Positions 1 through 6,633 of a stretch of 9,581 nucleotides of DNA are shown here, one piece after another. Position numbers and translations under genes: made by a program. The notes beneath the pieces were generated by a model that did not search any database, was not told the DNA's origin, and saw only the letters and a program-made list of their open reading frames with translations. The number at the start of each line of letters is the position of its first letter. Position 1 is the stretch's first letter. The DNA is from Fidelibacterota bacterium. GTDB lineage: Bacteria > Fidelibacterota > Marinisomatia > SCGC-AAA003-L08 > TS1B11. Location: the NCBI GenBank assembly GCA_022564085.1, contig JADFMC010000055.1:1-9581 (forward strand), written 5' to 3'.

Positions 1-630
1 ATTGGCCGCGTCCTTGGGGGAAGTGGATCCGTCGGTATGGATATCCAGGGTCAGCTTCTCCTGCTGATCCTTGGAAGCCGGAATTGGCGTGACCTCGAAG
101 GTCACTTTAGTAACCGGGTTATGGATGGCATCGAGGAACAGGGTCCCCAGGGGAGCGTCGGGCAGTTTGTTCCGCTCCGCCGGTACATAGCCTTTGCCCC
201 GGCTTACCCGCAATTCCATTTTAACCTCGCCGCTCCCATTCAATGTGCAAATTTCCAGGTTGGGATTGAGCACGACGAATTGTTCGGTGGCCTCGCCGAT
301 CTGACCGGCCTTGAAAGGACCATTCCCGCTCAGTGTGACGGTTATGGGATCGGGTTTAAGGTCATTTAGCTTAAATCGCACCTGTTTAAGATTCAGGACA
401 ATATCGGCCACATCCTCAATGACCCCGTCGATAGTGGAAAACTCGTGCTGGACCCCATTGATCTTGATGGAGGTGATGGCCGCCCCCGGAATGGCGGTGA
501 GCAGAATCCGGCGCATGGCATTGCCCAGGGTAATGCCATAGCCCCGCTCCAACGGTTCCACATGGAAGGTGGCGTGGGTCTTGTCATGCTCCTCGATTTT
601 ATGCGTGAACATGATTTTATTATCTGTCAT
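1..630 (-). CDS. rpoA: RNA polymerase alpha subunit, N-terminal part (cut by window edge)
   Basis: Alpha subunit of RNA polymerase, which dimerises to start core assembly. The first 210 codons are present, uninterrupted; the rest of the gene, including the C-terminal DNA-binding domain, lies beyond position 1. The N-terminal domain shows VEPLERGYGITLGNAMRRIL (24-43), the core assembly motif, then HEFSTIDGVIEDVADIVLNL (62-81), and SRGKGYVPAERN (143-154). Residues 163-203 match the second dimerisation-domain strand region (TLFLDAIHNPVTKVTFEV ... LTLDIHTDGS). The segment usually written as ENTRVGQxTD is replaced by TPIPASKDQQ at 181-190, which I regard as unusual. ATG start with GAGGA 7 nt upstream, 22 nt after rpsD. 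rplQ would be expected next but is not in view. Confidence 0.95.
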   Translation of the reverse strand, partial: MTDNKIMFTHKIEEHDKTHATFHVEPLERGYGITLGNAMRRILLTAIPGAAITSIKINGVQHEFSTIDGVIEDVADIVLNLKQVRFKLNDLKPDPITVTLSGNGPFKAGQIGEATEQFVVLNPNLEICTLNGSGEVKMELRVSRGKGYVPAERNKLPDAPLGTLFLDAIHNPVTKVTFEVTPIPASKDQQEKLTLDIHTDGSTSPKDAAN

Positions 631-637
631 TCAGACT

Positions 638-642
638 TCCTC
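638..642 (-). promoter_or_regulatory. Shine-Dalgarno of rpoA
   Basis: Minus-strand GAGGA in the 22-nt gap after rpsD ends 7 nt before the rpoA ATG. Confidence 0.65.
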
Positions 643-652
643 TTTGCAAATG

Positions 653-1264
653 CTACTTGGAATATAATTCAACAACCAGCTGTTCATTGACGTCTTCAGG
701 AATCTCGTTCCGCTGCGGCGTGGCTTTAAAGATCCCGGTCATTTGGCTCTTATCCAATTCCAGCCACGGCAGCTGATTATCGCTGCTGATACGCCGCATG
801 GCTTGGTGCACCAGCTCCAGCTGGCGGCTTTTCTCGCGGATTCGGACCACATCGCCCGGTTTTACCAAATACGATGGGATATTGACCGAACGATCATTAA
901 CCAAAACATGCTTGTGACTCACAATCTGCCGCGCCGCCCGGCGGGTAGGCGCCAGCCCCAGCCGGTAAATTACATTGTCCAGACGAGCCTCCAATATAAT
1001 CAGCAGGTTATGGCCCGTGGGGCCGGCCTGCGTCGTGGCTTTCTTGAAATAATTGCGGAACTGGCGTTCCAATACACCATATAGGTGCTTAATGCGCTGC
1101 TTCTCCCGCAGTTGCAAACCGTAAGTAGATACCTTCCGGCGGCGGGCAGTACCGTGCTGGCCGGGCGGGTAGTTCTTGCGCAACGATGAAAACTTGGTCG
1201 ACTCGAATACCGGGTATTCCAGCCGCCGGACTATTTTACTTCTAGGTCCTAAATATCTTGCCAT
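653..1264 (-). CDS. rpsD: 30S ribosomal protein S4, zinc-free (C-) type
   Basis: Primary 16S rRNA-binding protein of the 30S body that nucleates assembly; it also lies at the mRNA entry site with S5. The 203-residue product begins MARYLGPRSKIVRRLEYPVF and contains NYPPGQHG (31-38), YGLQLREKQRIKHLYGVLER (48-67) and the S4 RNA-binding domain starting LEARLDNVIYRLGLAPTRRA (91-110). It ends EDVNEQLVVELYSK. It has no cysteine anywhere, so it is the zinc-free form, unlike the zinc-binding S14 and L36 in this cluster. S4 represses the alpha operon in E. coli, but no such leader is seen upstream of rpsM. Its position between rpsK and rpoA is common in several phyla. Confidence 0.97.
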   Translation of the reverse strand: MARYLGPRSKIVRRLEYPVFESTKFSSLRKNYPPGQHGTARRRKVSTYGLQLREKQRIKHLYGVLERQFRNYFKKATTQAGPTGHNLLIILEARLDNVIYRLGLAPTRRAARQIVSHKHVLVNDRSVNIPSYLVKPGDVVRIREKSRQLELVHQAMRRISSDNQLPWLELDKSQMTGIFKATPQRNEIPEDVNEQLVVELYSK

Positions 1265-1276
1265 ACGCTTATCTGT

Positions 1277-1282
1277 CCTCCT
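1277..1282 (-). promoter_or_regulatory. Consensus Shine-Dalgarno of rpsD
   Basis: Minus-strand AGGAGG begins at the last base of the rpsK TGA stop and ends 12 nt before the rpsD ATG. It is a full consensus core. Confidence 0.75.
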
Positions 1283-1674
1283 CAGACCCGGCGGCGCTTG
1301 GGGGGACGGCAGCCATTATGGGGAATTGGGGTAATGTCCTTGATAGCCACAATTTCCAGTCCTGCTACCTGGAGGGACCGGATGGCAGCTTCCCGGCCTC
1401 CGCCGGGACCCTTTACCCGCACTTCCACTGAAACCATTCCCAGGGCCATGGCCTCCTTGGCCGCTTTAATGGCCGCCTGCTGGGCCGCGAAGGGAGTGCT
1501 CTTTCGCGAACCCTTGAATCCGCTGGTCCCGCCTGTGGCCCAGGAAATCACGTTACCATACTTGTTGGTCAAGGTGATTTTGGTATTATTGAAGCTGGAC
1601 TTCACGTAGGCGATCCCCTCGGGTTCCACCACCACCTTCTTTTTCTTTTTCCGTCCTGTAGGTCTGGTTGCCAA
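1282..1674 (-). CDS. rpsK: 30S ribosomal protein S11
   Basis: Platform protein of the small subunit, close to the mRNA exit and E site. The 130-residue product has a basic N-terminus with five consecutive Lys (9-13), then VVVEPEGIAYVKSSFNNTKI, GFKGSRKSTPFAAQQAA, RVKGPGGGREAAIRSLQ and the invariant ending PIPHNGCRPPKRRRV. Start is TTG, supported by AAGGAG 10 nt upstream and by the expected length. The stop TGA is part of the AGGAGG site for rpsD. The protein looks normal. Confidence 0.97.
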   Translation of the reverse strand: MATRPTGRKKKKKVVVEPEGIAYVKSSFNNTKITLTNKYGNVISWATGGTSGFKGSRKSTPFAAQQAAIKAAKEAMALGMVSVEVRVKGPGGGREAAIRSLQVAGLEIVAIKDITPIPHNGCRPPKRRRV

Positions 1675-1684
1675 AGCTATCTCG

Positions 1685-1690
1685 CTCCTT
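1685..1690 (-). promoter_or_regulatory. Shine-Dalgarno that fixes the TTG start of rpsK
   Basis: Minus-strand AAGGAG in the 24-nt gap after rpsM lies exactly 10 nt before the TTG at 1674. No ATG or GTG start is found in frame at this distance, so it supports TTG initiation. Confidence 0.75.
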
Positions 1691-1698
1691 CAGTTACC

Positions 1699-2067
1699 TT
1701 ATGTTTTCCGCCCGCCGGGCGAACGCTTGCGGCCCTTGCGCGTACGGGCGTTAGTATGGGTGCGCTGGCCTCGGACCGGCAGTCCCCGGCGGTGCCGCAA
1801 GCCGCGGTAGGAACCGATATCCATCAGCCGCTTGATATTCAGCTTAATATCGGTGCGCAGTTCTCCTTCTACCTTGAATTCATCGGCAATTATATTGCGG
1901 ATGGCCACTACCTGCTGCTCCGTCAATTTTGTGACGGGTGTCTCCGGCGGCACTTTGGCTGCCGACAAGATTTTTCGCGATTGAGTGATCCCAATGCCGT
2001 AAATATACGGTAAGGCGTATTCCGCTGATTTGTTGCGGGGCAGATCGACCCCGGCAATACGAGCCAT
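1699..2067 (-). CDS. rpsM: 30S ribosomal protein S13
   Basis: Small-subunit head protein that forms the inter-subunit bridge with L5 and whose tail contacts the P-site tRNA. The 122-residue product starts MARIAGVDLPRNKSAEYAL, has the helix-hairpin-like YGIGITQSRKIL (23-34) and the signature RGLRHRRGLPVRGQRTHTNA (88-107). The basic tail ends GRKRSPGGRKT rather than the more usual KTVAGKKK. The ATG is 38 nt after rpmJ; the spacer contains AGGGGG 10-15 nt upstream and no room for an E. coli-like S4-binding pseudoknot leader. First gene of the alpha block, but no promoter is visible here. Confidence 0.97.
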   Translation of the reverse strand: MARIAGVDLPRNKSAEYALPYIYGIGITQSRKILSAAKVPPETPVTKLTEQQVVAIRNIIADEFKVEGELRTDIKLNIKRLMDIGSYRGLRHRRGLPVRGQRTHTNARTRKGRKRSPGGRKT

Positions 2068-2105
2068 ATTTCTCTAATACCCCCTGGGGTGCCGGCTGCG
2101 ATTCA

Positions 2106-2219
2106 TTAACCCTGCCTCTGCTTATGCCGGCCGTGCACACAGATCACCCGCACCACCCCGCGGCGGCGGATCACCTTGCACTTGTCGCAAATTTTCTTCA
2201 CAGATGCACGAACTTTCAT
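2106..2219 (-). CDS. rpmJ: 50S ribosomal protein L36, zinc-binding (C+) type
   Basis: Smallest large-subunit protein, which binds 23S rRNA near the base of the stalk. The 37-residue product, MKVRASVKKICDKCKVIRRR followed by GVVRVICVHGRHKQRQG, is full length. Zinc ligands Cys11, Cys14, Cys27 and His32 form the intact CCCH ribbon, so this is the zinc-requiring form. ATG start with GAGG 6 nt upstream, after the infA stop; TAA stop. The open frame is very short and easy to miss, but sequence and position between infA and rpsM make it certain. The 38 nt after it is the largest gap in the window. Confidence 0.96.
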   Translation of the reverse strand: MKVRASVKKICDKCKVIRRRGVVRVICVHGRHKQRQG

Positions 2220-2242
2220 CACTAACCTCGTTGATCCGAAAC

Positions 2243-2461
2243 TTACTTGTAGCGATAGACGATCCGCCCCCGGGACAGGTCGTACGGGGAGAGCTCCACC
2301 GTCACCGTATCCCCCGGCAGGATCTTGATAAAGTGCATTCGCATCTTACCCGAAACGTGGGCCAACACTTTATGCCCGTTTTCCAGCTCCACCCTGAAGG
2401 TGGCGTTGGGCAGGGTTTTGACTATTGTCCCATCGACCGATATGCCTTTTTCCTTAGCCAC
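2243..2461 (-). CDS. infA: Translation initiation factor IF-1
   Basis: S1-type OB-fold factor that binds the 30S A site and supports IF-2 and IF-3 during initiation. The 72-residue product is exactly the family length. It shows DGTIVKTLPNATFRVELENG (10-29), the central KVLAHVSGKMRMHFIKILPG and the terminal VELSPYDLSRGRIVYRYK pattern. The start is GTG, overlapping the map TAG by 1 nt (TAGTG). I see no Shine-Dalgarno in the 20 nt upstream, which reads as A/T-rich map codons, so initiation probably depends on coupling to map. The protein itself looks entirely normal. It is followed after 23 nt by rpmJ. Confidence 0.97.
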   Translation of the reverse strand: MAKEKGISVDGTIVKTLPNATFRVELENGHKVLAHVSGKMRMHFIKILPGDTVTVELSPYDLSRGRIVYRYK

Positions 2462-3222
2462 TAGTTCATTTCATTATCATACGTCGTTAAAACCTGTGGA
2501 CCTTGGGCGGTAATTACAATAGTGTGCTCAAAGTGAGCCGAGGGCAGGCCATCCGAGGTCCTTACCGTCCACCCGTCGTCCTTGGTAAATATTTCCGGCG
2601 TGCCCATATTGAGCATCGGTTCCAGCGCCAGGCACATCCCTTCCCGCAGCAGCGGGCCCTTGCCGGGGGTACCGAAGTTAGGCACCTGGGGCTCTTCGTG
2701 CAGCCGGGTACCGATGCCGTGCCCTACCAGGTCCCGTACCACCCCATAGCCGGCACTCTCGGCATGTTGCTGCACGGCGTGGCCGATATCCCCCACCGTG
2801 GCTCCAGCCACCGCCGCCTGGATGCCCAGATTCAGACATTCCCGGGTACGATTTATCAGCCGTTGATGATCGGCGTCCACCTGGCCTACGGCGAAAGTGC
2901 GGGCATGGTCACCGTAGTAACCATCCACCAGGGCACCCACGTCCAGACCCACGATCTGGCCTTCTTCCAACCGCCGGTCGGTGGGGAGACCGTGCACCAC
3001 TTCCTCCTCGATCGACACCAACAATGTGGCTGGACAACCGTACAACCCTTTAAAACCTGGTTCGGCGCCAGTGCTGCGGATGAATTTCTCCGCCTCCTGG
3101 TCCAAACTTATAGTCGTCACCCCCGGCTCAACCATCTTTGCAATCAACTCCAGGGTGTCGGCCACGATCCGGCAACTGCGCCTGATAATGGCGATCTCAT
3201 CTTTACTCCGTAGGTGGATCAA
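2461..3222 (-). CDS. map: Methionine aminopeptidase, type I
   Basis: Cytosolic metalloenzyme that removes the initiator methionine from nascent proteins whose second residue is small. From the chosen TTG the product has 253 residues and starts MIHLRSKDEIAIIRRS, matching the usual MI-(K/R)S-x-x-EI opening. All five metal ligands of the pita-bread fold are visible: Asp94 (GLDVGALVDG), Asp105 (YYGDHARTF), His168 (VGHGIGTRLHEEP), Glu201 (LALEPMLN) and Glu232 (FEHTIVIT). The substrate-site histidines His77 (VVHGLP) and His175 are present. The frame is open a further 16 codons upstream, but that would extend into secY past its stop. AGG lies 8 nt before the TTG, so the ribosome binding site is weak. 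The stop overlaps infA as TAGTG. Confidence 0.95.
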   Translation of the reverse strand: MIHLRSKDEIAIIRRSCRIVADTLELIAKMVEPGVTTISLDQEAEKFIRSTGAEPGFKGLYGCPATLLVSIEEEVVHGLPTDRRLEEGQIVGLDVGALVDGYYGDHARTFAVGQVDADHQRLINRTRECLNLGIQAAVAGATVGDIGHAVQQHAESAGYGVVRDLVGHGIGTRLHEEPQVPNFGTPGKGPLLREGMCLALEPMLNMGTPEIFTKDDGWTVRTSDGLPSAHFEHTIVITAQGPQVLTTYDNEMN

Positions 3223-3238
3223 AAAGAAAACCTGCGGC

Positions 3239-4564
3239 TTAAAAACGCCGCCGGCCCCTGATCCGACCACCTTTCAAAAAACCGTCATAATGCCGCATCA
3301 ACAGATGGCTCTCGATCTGCTGGAGCGTATCCAAAGCCACCCCCACTATGATCAGCAGGCTGGTGCCGCCAAAAAAACTGGCCAGATCGTAGTTGATCCC
3401 CGTGGCCTTCATCAGGACATAGGGGAATACCGCGATCATCGCCAGAAAAATGGACCCGGGCAGCGTCACCCTGGTCAAAATGTTATCGATATACTCGGCG
3501 GTCTTCTTTCCGGGACGTACGCCGGGAATGAAACCGCCTTGCTTTTTCATATTATCAGCCACGTCCACCGGATTGAACGCGATAGCAGTGTAAAAATAGG
3601 TGAAAAAGACGATTATCGTGCCGAAGATTAGCCAGTAGACCGGGGAGCTGATGGAAAATATACTCATGGCCCCTTGCGCGAAGTCACTCTGCTGGAAAAA
3701 CGAGCCCACCGTGCTGGGTATGAACATGATGGCCTGGGCGAAAATAATGGGCATCACGCCGGCGGTGTTGATCCGCAGGGGGATATGTGTGCTCTGGCCG
3801 CCGTAAACCTTGCGGCCCACCACCCGCTTGGCGTATTGCACCGGGATGCGCCGCGTACCCTGGGTGATGGCCACCACCGCCGCGACAATCAGCGTCATCA
3901 ACCCCAGCAGGATTACGTCCAGCAGGATCAGGCGCAAACCCTGGCTGATCAGGTTGATCTCGTTGAACAGCACATTCGGCGCCCGCGAGATAATCCCCAC
4001 CATGATGATCAGCGATATGCCGTTGCCAATGCCGTGTTCGGTGATCTGTTCTCCCAGCCACATGACAAAGATGGTACCGGTCACCAGCGTCAAGACGGTG
4101 AGCAGTTGGAATCCAAGGCCGGGGTCCAGCACCACGTTCCCGGCGGGTGAACTCAGTCCCTGGAGGTAGATCGCCACGCTGTAGGCCTGGACAGAGGCGA
4201 TGGCCACCGTCCCGTAGCGGGTCAGTTGGGTGATCTTGCGGCGGCCTTCTTCGCCCTCTTTCTGCAGCCTCTGGAAATAGGGCACCACCGCCCCCATCAG
4301 CTGGATGATGATCGAGGCCGAAATATAGGGCATGATCCCCAGGGCAAACACCGTGGCCTGGGAGAAAGCGCCGCCGCTGAACATGTCATACAATCCCAGG
4401 AGGGTGTTGGCGATGTTCTGCATGGCCGTCGCCAGCGCCTCGCCGTTAATGCCCGGTGTAGGCACATGGGCCCCCACCCGGTAGATGATCAGCAGTCCCA
4501 GCGTGAAACCGATCCGCCGCCGCAGCTCGGGGATCTTAAAACTGTTGGTGAATTTCTCTAGCAA
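3239..4564 (-). CDS. secY: Preprotein translocase channel subunit SecY
   Basis: Central pore of the Sec translocon in the inner membrane; works with SecE, SecG and SecA to export or insert proteins. The 441-residue product has the length and the ten-helix pattern of SecY. TM1 is near 18-38 (TLGLLIIYRVGAH), the plug area near 60-70, and TM2 contains LGIMPYISASIIIQLMG (75-91). The basic cytosolic loop C4 (238-266) and loop C5 (330-360) are present; C5 has FIPGVRPGKKTAEYID, whose Arg350 matches the SecA-contact arginine of E. coli. The C-terminus reads GRIRGRRR. Start is TTG, overlapping rplO by 7 nt with only a weak AGGCGG site upstream; no ATG fits nearby and MLEKFTNSFKIPELRRR matches the family start. 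adk, the usual next gene in many phyla, is absent. Confidence 0.97.
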   Translation of the reverse strand: MLEKFTNSFKIPELRRRIGFTLGLLIIYRVGAHVPTPGINGEALATAMQNIANTLLGLYDMFSGGAFSQATVFALGIMPYISASIIIQLMGAVVPYFQRLQKEGEEGRRKITQLTRYGTVAIASVQAYSVAIYLQGLSSPAGNVVLDPGLGFQLLTVLTLVTGTIFVMWLGEQITEHGIGNGISLIIMVGIISRAPNVLFNEINLISQGLRLILLDVILLGLMTLIVAAVVAITQGTRRIPVQYAKRVVGRKVYGGQSTHIPLRINTAGVMPIIFAQAIMFIPSTVGSFFQQSDFAQGAMSIFSISSPVYWLIFGTIIVFFTYFYTAIAFNPVDVADNMKKQGGFIPGVRPGKKTAEYIDNILTRVTLPGSIFLAMIAVFPYVLMKATGINYDLASFFGGTSLLIIVGVALDTLQQIESHLLMRHYDGFLKGGRIRGRRRF

Positions 4565-5001
4565 ACTACCGCCTGGCCGCCGGCCTTTTCAATCTTTTCC
4601 CTGGCCGAGCGGCTGAAACCGTGGGCATTAACTTCCACTGCTGTTTCAAGATCGCCGTTGCCCAGAACCTTCACCGCTATTTTGACATTTTGGATCAGGC
4701 CGCGCTGCTTGAATATTTCGGGGTCCACTTTATCCAGCTTTAGCCGGGCGATGGCCTCCAGATTGACGATCTGCACCGGCTTGCTAAAAGGGGCGTTGCT
4801 GAAGCCGCGCTTGGGCACCCGGCGTTGCAATGGCATCTGCCCCCCTTCGTACCAGGCCAGCCGCTTGGAACCGGAGCGGGAGTGCCAGCCCTTATGACCC
4901 CGGCCCGAGGTTTTGCCCAAGCCGCTGGCAGGGCCCCGGCCGCGCCGCTTGGAAGGGCGGGTGGAGCCGGTGGCCGGCTTGAGTTCCAGCCTCACGCTCA
5001 T
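4558..5001 (-). CDS. rplO: 50S ribosomal protein L15
   Basis: Late-assembling large-subunit protein with a long extended arm that threads through 23S rRNA. The 147-residue product begins MSVRLELKPATGSTRPSKRR and shows the glycine/arginine-rich arm with GLGKTSGRGHKGWHSRSG, then EGGQMPLQRRVPKRGFSN (about 52-69), and the globular C-terminal part ending in GFSRSAREKIEKAGGQAVV. The frame remains open well upstream over rpmD, but the family N-terminus, the ATGA overlap with rpmD and an AAGGTGG site about 7 nt upstream fix the start at 5001. The last residue is an unusual Cys. The stop lies 7 nt inside the start of secY. Confidence 0.96.
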   Translation of the reverse strand: MSVRLELKPATGSTRPSKRRGRGPASGLGKTSGRGHKGWHSRSGSKRLAWYEGGQMPLQRRVPKRGFSNAPFSKPVQIVNLEAIARLKLDKVDPEIFKQRGLIQNVKIAVKVLGNGDLETAVEVNAHGFSRSAREKIEKAGGQAVVC

Positions 5002-5189
5002 ACTTCTTCCACCTTCACCAGGTGTCGAATGCGGAATACCATTCCCCTGATGGCCGGGTTGTCCGGCTGTTGCACGGTTTGCTGCATCCGGCGGATACCC
5101 AGCGCCTTTAGGGTGGCCTTGGCCCAGCGGGGATAGCCGATACCACTTTTCACCTGGGTGATTTTCAATTTTTTTGCCTGGGCCGCCAT
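4998..5189 (-). CDS. rpmD: 50S ribosomal protein L30
   Basis: Small peripheral large-subunit protein found in only part of bacterial diversity. The 63-residue product is slightly longer at its N-terminus than the roughly 60-residue norm. The family pattern is visible as LKITQVKSGIGYP (8-20), ATLKALGIRRMQQTV (25-39) and NPAIRGMVFRIRHLVKVEE near the end. The ATG overlaps the rpsE TGA by 1 nt, and AAGGAG lies 11 nt upstream inside rpsE. Its own TGA overlaps the rplO ATG as ATGA, so rpsE, rpmD and rplO form a tightly coupled trio. Confidence 0.94.
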   Translation of the reverse strand: MAAQAKKLKITQVKSGIGYPRWAKATLKALGIRRMQQTVQQPDNPAIRGMVFRIRHLVKVEEV

Positions 5190-5689
5190 CAGCTGAACAG
5201 CTCCTTGACCGTGATCCCCCGCTTGCGCGCCACCGCAATGGCGTCCTTTAAGGACTTCAATGCTTTCTCGGTGGCCCGCACCACATTCAGGGCATTGGTG
5301 GATCCGGTGATTTTGGACAGCACGTCGGTATAGCCGGCCTGCGCCAGTACAGCCCGGATAGCTGCGCTGGCGATCAAGCCGGTACCGGGGGAGGCCGGCT
5401 TGAGCAACACCTTGCTGGCGCCGAACTTGGCGATAATCTCATGGGGGATAGTACCGTTGATCACCGAGGTCCTGAACAAGTTCTTCTTGGCGTTATCCTT
5501 GGCCTTGTTGATAGCGGAGGCCACCTCGTTGGCCTTGCCGAAGCCGATGCCTACGTGGCCGTTACCGTCGCCTACCGTGACAATAGCGTTAAAACTGAAC
5601 CTGCGCCCACCGGTGATCACCTTGGCCACCCGGTTGATCTGGATCAGGCTCTCCTCCTTAAGATCTAATTCTGCGGGGTTTATAGACAT
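5189..5689 (-). CDS. rpsE: 30S ribosomal protein S5
   Basis: Small-subunit protein at the mRNA entry channel that, with S4, affects decoding accuracy and mRNA unwinding. The 166-residue product has the N-terminal double-stranded-RNA-binding-like domain (about 10-73) with INRVAKVITGGRRFSF and VTVGDGNGHVGIGFGKA, and the C-terminal domain with KPASPGTGLIASAAIRAVL and GSTNALNVVRAT. The loop near Gly27-Gly28-Arg29-Arg30 is the region where spectinomycin-resistance changes occur in other bacteria; it looks wild type. The ATG follows a weak CAGG-type site. The stop overlaps the rpmD ATG as TGATG, and the last codons hold AAGGAG for rpmD. Confidence 0.97.
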   Translation of the reverse strand: MSINPAELDLKEESLIQINRVAKVITGGRRFSFNAIVTVGDGNGHVGIGFGKANEVASAINKAKDNAKKNLFRTSVINGTIPHEIIAKFGASKVLLKPASPGTGLIASAAIRAVLAQAGYTDVLSKITGSTNALNVVRATEKALKSLKDAIAVARKRGITVKELFS

Positions 5690-5701
5690 AACCTGTTCAT
5701 C

Positions 5702-6076
5702 TTAAAATATTAATCCACCCTCGTGAGCGCCCTCGGCCAGCGCCTTCACCCGGCCGTGGAAGAGGTAACCGTTGCGATCAAAAACCACCTTGGTTATCTT
5801 CTGCTTCTGTGCGCGGCGGCCCAACTCCCTGCCGATCCGGCCGGCCAGGTCCATTTTGCTGGAACTGGCCTGTACCTCATCGGCCATGGCTTTCTCGATG
5901 CTCGAGGCGGACACCAGCGTACGGCCCGCCAGGTCGTCCACTATCTGGGCTGTGATGTGACGGGAGGAGCGGGTTACCACCAGGCGCAACTTGCCCGAAT
6001 AGCGATCCATCTTCTTTTTGACCCGCCTCCGCCGTCGCCGTTGCAGCTCGGTCTTCTTTTCATGCGCCTTGATCAT
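5702..6076 (-). CDS. rplR: 50S ribosomal protein L18
   Basis: 5S rRNA-binding protein that, with L5, carries 5S rRNA into the central protuberance. The product has 124 residues, typical for the family. It has the arginine-rich, disordered N-terminal segment (six Arg at 13-18, then VKKK) used to grip rRNA, a core with RLVVTRSSRHITAQIVDD, and the conserved C-terminal FDRNGYLFHGRVKALAEG (99-116) and HEGGLIF end. The ATG is 5 nt after the rplF stop, with AGGGA about 10 nt upstream. It is followed by a 12-nt spacer to rpsE. Its rRNA partner L5 is encoded four genes earlier in the same transcript. Confidence 0.97.
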   Translation of the reverse strand: MIKAHEKKTELQRRRRRRVKKKMDRYSGKLRLVVTRSSRHITAQIVDDLAGRTLVSASSIEKAMADEVQASSSKMDLAGRIGRELGRRAQKQKITKVVFDRNGYLFHGRVKALAEGAHEGGLIF

Positions 6077-6081
6077 TGGAA

Positions 6082-6633
6082 CTATATCCCTGCCCCGCCC
6101 ACCGTCTTGCCGGCTTTGCGCCTCACTACCTCATCCGAATAGCGCACACCTTTGCCTTTATAGGGCTCAGGCTTGCGCAAGGCCCTGATTTTGGCCGCTA
6201 TCTGGCCCACCAACTGCTTGTCGATACCTTTGATGGTGATGCTGGTATTGCGGTTGGCCACCTCCAGCTCGATTCCCGGCGGGGCCTGAAACAGGATCGG
6301 GTGCGAATAGCCCAGTTTTAACAGCACGCCGGGACCTTTCTTCTCTGCCGTATAGCCGATACCGACCAGTTGCAACTCTTTGCTGAAACCGCTGCTCACG
6401 CCGGTAACCATATTGGCCACCAGGGCCCGGGTCAGACCGTGCAAGGCCCGGTGTCTTTTCTGATCCGAATCGCGGGTAACCTCCAGGCTGTTCCCATTCT
6501 GGGCCACCGCCACGCCCTCGGCATGGGTAAAGGCCAGCTCGCCCTTGGGTCCCTGCACCCGGATATTGCGCTGGTCGATCCGGCAAGTCGTGCCATCGGG
6601 CAATGGTATGGGCTTTTTACCAATGCGAGACAT
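6082..6633 (-). CDS. rplF: 50S ribosomal protein L6
   Basis: Large-subunit protein near the factor-binding centre and sarcin-ricin loop, made of two duplicated L6 domains. The 183-residue product is close to standard length. It begins MSRIGKKPIPLPDG, carries NIRVQGPKGEL in the first domain, LQLVGIGYTAEKKG at the linker, and the C-terminal RNA-binding signature EPYKGKGVRY at 156-165 followed by VVRRKAGKT. The start directly follows the rpsH stop with only a weak AGG upstream, suggesting that its translation depends on ribosomes finishing S8. The gene ends 5 nt before rplR. Confidence 0.97.
   Translation of the reverse strand: MSRIGKKPIPLPDGTTCRIDQRNIRVQGPKGELAFTHAEGVAVAQNGNSLEVTRDSDQKRHRALHGLTRALVANMVTGVSSGFSKELQLVGIGYTAEKKGPGVLLKLGYSHPILFQAPPGIELEVANRNTSITIKGIDKQLVGQIAAKIRALRKPEPYKGKGVRYSDEVVRRKAGKTVGGAGI

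Noticed and set aside
2068..2105. Possible leader, promoter or hairpin in the 38-nt gap between rpmJ and rpsM (CCCCAGGGG)
   Set aside because: The palindrome leaves a one-base loop and cannot fold; the gap is too short for an S4-type pseudoknot and shows no -35/-10 pair.
2503..3213. Long open frame on the plus strand (236 codons) opposite map
   Set aside because: It mirrors map codon by codon, has no recognisable domain, and map has all five metal ligands on the other strand. It is an antisense shadow in GC-rich coding DNA.
5002..5238. Upstream extension of rplO giving a 226-residue protein
   Set aside because: It runs antiparallel in frame through rpmD and rpsE codons; the L15 N-terminus and ATGA overlap fix the start at 5001.
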